Origin: Stratiolaelaps scimitus
Lineage: Eukaryota > Arthropoda > Arachnida > Mesostigmata > Laelapidae
Direction: 5' to 3'
NCBI GenBank assembly: GCA_019614645.1
Contig: JABWDB010000034.1
Coordinates: 3,622,090-3,686,089, forward strand
Length of the DNA stretch: 64,000 bases
This document shows positions 61,618 to 64,000 of this stretch, one piece after another. The position numbers and the translations under genes are program-made. Every line of letters begins with the position of its first letter. The first letter of the stretch is position 1. The notes under the pieces were generated by a model. The model was not told the origin of the DNA. It saw only the letters and a list, made by a program, of their open reading frames with translations, and ran no database searches.

Positions 61618-62120
61618 CATACAATCGTGGAAAATGAAAAATATCATGTATGTACTGTGTTATGTCGCTGTTATATTTCCTCAGAACTGTGTGAAATGAA
61701 TTCTAATCAACCAAACTAGAACTGTTCCCCAAATTAAGGGCTACACCCCTCTCAAATGGTCGATAGTGATCTGTGCGACGGCGGATCCTGGTCTGTTGCG
61801 GCACCAAATATGGAGAAGGTGCTGAGCGGTTCTTGGGAGACGTTCGTAAATCTCAAGGCAATCTAGATTCCCCTGGAAGTGATCGCATGGCACCGAGTAG
61901 ACTAGTGACCTATTACCTATGATAAGCAAAACACTACGAAGTACCTCAGACCGGTGCACAATCGTGCATAATTCTATATATCATGTATGTATTGTGTTAT
62001 GTCGCTGTTATATTTACTCACAACTGTGTGAAATAAATTCTAATCAACCAAACCAGACCTGGTCCGCAAATTACGGACTACACCTCTCCTAAATAGTCGA
62101 TAGTGATCTGCGCGATAGGC
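61618..62120. repeat. Direct duplication, two units offset by 336 bp
   Basis: Segment 61618-61784 recurs at 61955-62120. Shared stretches include ATATCATGTATGTA, GTGTTATGTCGCTGTTATAT, AATTCTAATCAACCAAAC and GTCGATAGTGATCTG. By eye about 17 bases differ over 138, so the copies are old. There are no terminal repeats or poly-A. It could be two units of a partly lost tandem array with a 336-bp period or two copies of an unknown repeat. Confidence 0.85.
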
Positions 62121-63760
62121 CTTATCTGAAATAGGTTTGGCAAGCGACAGTAGTGTCATTCCCTAGTTAACCGCCTGTCTACCGGTGCCGCTGATGATGG
62201 CAATCATATTAGCACACTGCAATCCTGTGGACGACAATTTCCTTGGTATTGTACTGTATCCTCGTAGGTATCTTGGTGTAGTCGGCTCCGTATGGCTCTG
62301 AGTGCAGACTTACACTCTCACTTTTCGAATATATAGAGATTTCTGTGAGACATTCTTACTGTTGTACCACTACAACACCGCAGTGTTCGATTCGGCCTTC
62401 GTTGATGTTGAGGGTGCGGCTTCCAATGATGATGGAAGGTACGAGATGGCCATAGTAATTAATGAACATAGTAATTAATAGGCACCAATTCGTTAATAGT
62501 TGCGTTGGTGTCACCGACTTGTTGCTCTTGTGATGCTATCCTTTGCTAACATTGCATTGTTAATCTGGCATTATTCGGGCACGATGATGATGGTGTTTGA
62601 TAGTAAGCACCACCAACTATCTTCACTGTGATTGAGCTCCGGAGTCATCCACGGACTGTTTGAGACCTTCGTCTGTCGCTCGAGATACTGAGAGTAACAT
62701 AGATGGCTGCCAGAAATCCTTCGTTGCTGGTCTGGACGTCGACAACAAATGCTCTTAACTCGGCAACAATATTAGCCTGTTCTCCTGCCTGGTTTAGAAC
62801 GGCAGTCGATATTCACATGTCCGGGGTACCGCATGTATAGCATATGACCGATGAACGAAGTTCGTTGGTTCTAAAGACGATTTGTAATTATGGACCAAGT
62901 ATTCCCTCGTCCACGGTCTCGAAAGTAGACGTTGGCTAACGGTGCAGTTGCACCTTAATAGGTTCAACTAGGTGCATTCATATCATTTTCATTATGCCTA
63001 AGTGTTTTTTAGTTATGATTTAAGCTATCAGTGAAAAACTGTTTCCTGTAGGTTGTGCAGTGTAGAAAAACTGCTTGAAGCTTGACCAACCTGTCGCAAT
63101 GCCTTTATTAGATTAGAGCATGCAACGCTTCTGTCAATCGATTCATTAATTTTATCAAGTTTATCTTATCTCTTCACCTTCTTGTATGTAGCGAGTTGGA
63201 GTTGTCAAAATGGGAGGACATCATTCCGTCAAAGGCGTAATACTTAAATGTGTTTATATTTTTCTCAGCTTTTCCCGGTATCGATTTCTAAATACTGAGT
63301 ATCAGGGTTGATACATTTAATTTGGATTCCTATAACTTGTCGATTGAGAAATTAATAATTAGTAAGTTGAATTCCTTTTTTTGAGGTTTTATTCTGGTTC
63401 ATGTTCGGATAATGTTCATGATAAAATCGCGCGAGCGATGGGTTCGCTGCATACTAAGCCTAGTAGGATAATACCCAATCCAATGCATTGTAGCTGTCAT
63501 AGTCTTGTTTGGAGGTAATTGTGGGAGAGAACCGATCTACTTAAAGACCCTTATTATTGGTGCCGACGGATCACGCTGTACGTGTGTCCAAGCAAAAGGC
63601 TCTCTGAGTATTTTCAATTCAATTCTTTGAACAGATTTTGAGGTTGAACTTCCGATCTTGCCTTGGCGCCCACCGGAGAGCATTGGCTCACGTCCAGGGC
63701 AGTAGTATTATTATATAAGAACTTCATTGACAAATTTGCAAGTACATACCACATCGTCTC
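62121..63760. other. Intergenic, no gene seen
   Basis: No frame over 60 codons occurs from about 61960 to 63660, the emptiest part of the window. Confidence 0.55.
62451..62482. repeat. 16-bp tandem duplication
   Basis: CATAGTAATTAATGAA is followed at once by CATAGTAATTAATAGG. A slippage-type duplication. Confidence 0.75.
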
Positions 63761-63846
63761 GTATGTACCCTGTGGGATTCGAACCGGAGACCGTATAGTT
63801 CCAAGTCCCTGGCGTTACCCCTGCGCCATTCCTGTGGATGTAGTAC
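63761..63846 (-). mobile_element. tRNA-like SINE (family E)
   Basis: On the minus strand, AATGGCGCAGGGGTAACGCC is a convincing D-arm with box A and CCGGTTCGAATCCCACAGGG a T-arm with box B. The two boxes are spaced as in a tRNA, but a matching acceptor stem is not seen. It could be a decayed tRNA gene or a SINE head; no second copy lies in the window. Confidence 0.5.
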
Positions 63847-64000
63847 GCTTGTATGGTTTTCTTCAACAGAGTGTGAACACGGTGCCACCTCTGTTGATCC
63901 AGTTGTTCACGTCTGGCGAATGCTCTCCACTCAGCTGAGATAGAGCTAACTCGTACTTCCAGCATGCCTAGTTCTGCTCTGACTTGGAGTGAGTAATACT

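Noticed and set aside
63761..63846. Functional tRNA gene on the minus strand
   Set aside because: D-arm and T-arm resemble a tRNA, but the acceptor stem is not paired; SINE head or decayed copy is more likely.

Overview
The window looks like repeat-rich, non-coding DNA from an arthropod genome. Evidence for a eukaryote: there are no operons or dense coding strands, open frames are short and scattered, and (TA)n, (GA)n and (TAA)n microsatellites are common. It also carries tRNA-derived SINEs, Tc1/mariner, LINE and Helitron remnants. One clear protein gene is present, a divergent ionotropic receptor (IR). IRs are a protostome family, so an arthropod is likely; a mite or tick would fit, but nothing here fixes the species.

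Layout. From 1 to about 38 kb I see no confident gene. This part holds three or more SINE families, microsatellites, hairpins, a possible LINE tail (13.3-13.6 kb, minus strand) and several CpG-containing GC-rich blocks (about 6.2-7.0, 20.7-21.2, 31.1-31.8 and 33.5-35.3 kb) that could be promoters or untranslated exons of genes not resolved here. From 38.7 to 49.6 kb there is a cluster of dead transposons: a Tc1-like element with an apparent 76-bp intron, copies of a poly-A retroposon, a double retroposon insertion at one target site, a short mariner derivative with perfect inverted repeats and an intact DNA-binding-domain ORF, a truncated SINE, an R1-like LINE fragment and a Helitron helicase fragment. 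From 49.6 to 57 kb the sequence is again non-coding, with a 113-bp (GA)n tract inside a GC-rich block. The IR gene lies at 57.18-59.03 kb on the plus strand as one uninterrupted frame. The last 5 kb contains a duplicated segment (period 336 bp) and a tRNA-like SINE.

Working together. The IR gene is the only unit likely to make a host protein; it would form a ligand-gated cation channel in a sensory neuron. The other recognisable content is mobile DNA. The SINEs carry Pol III promoter boxes and several copies have clear target-site duplications (7-12 bp), so their ends can be defined from this window alone. They would depend on LINE machinery for movement, and the short mariner derivative would depend on a full-length mariner elsewhere. 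Coding exons of an intron-rich gene could be hidden in the non-coding blocks; I could not recognise any.
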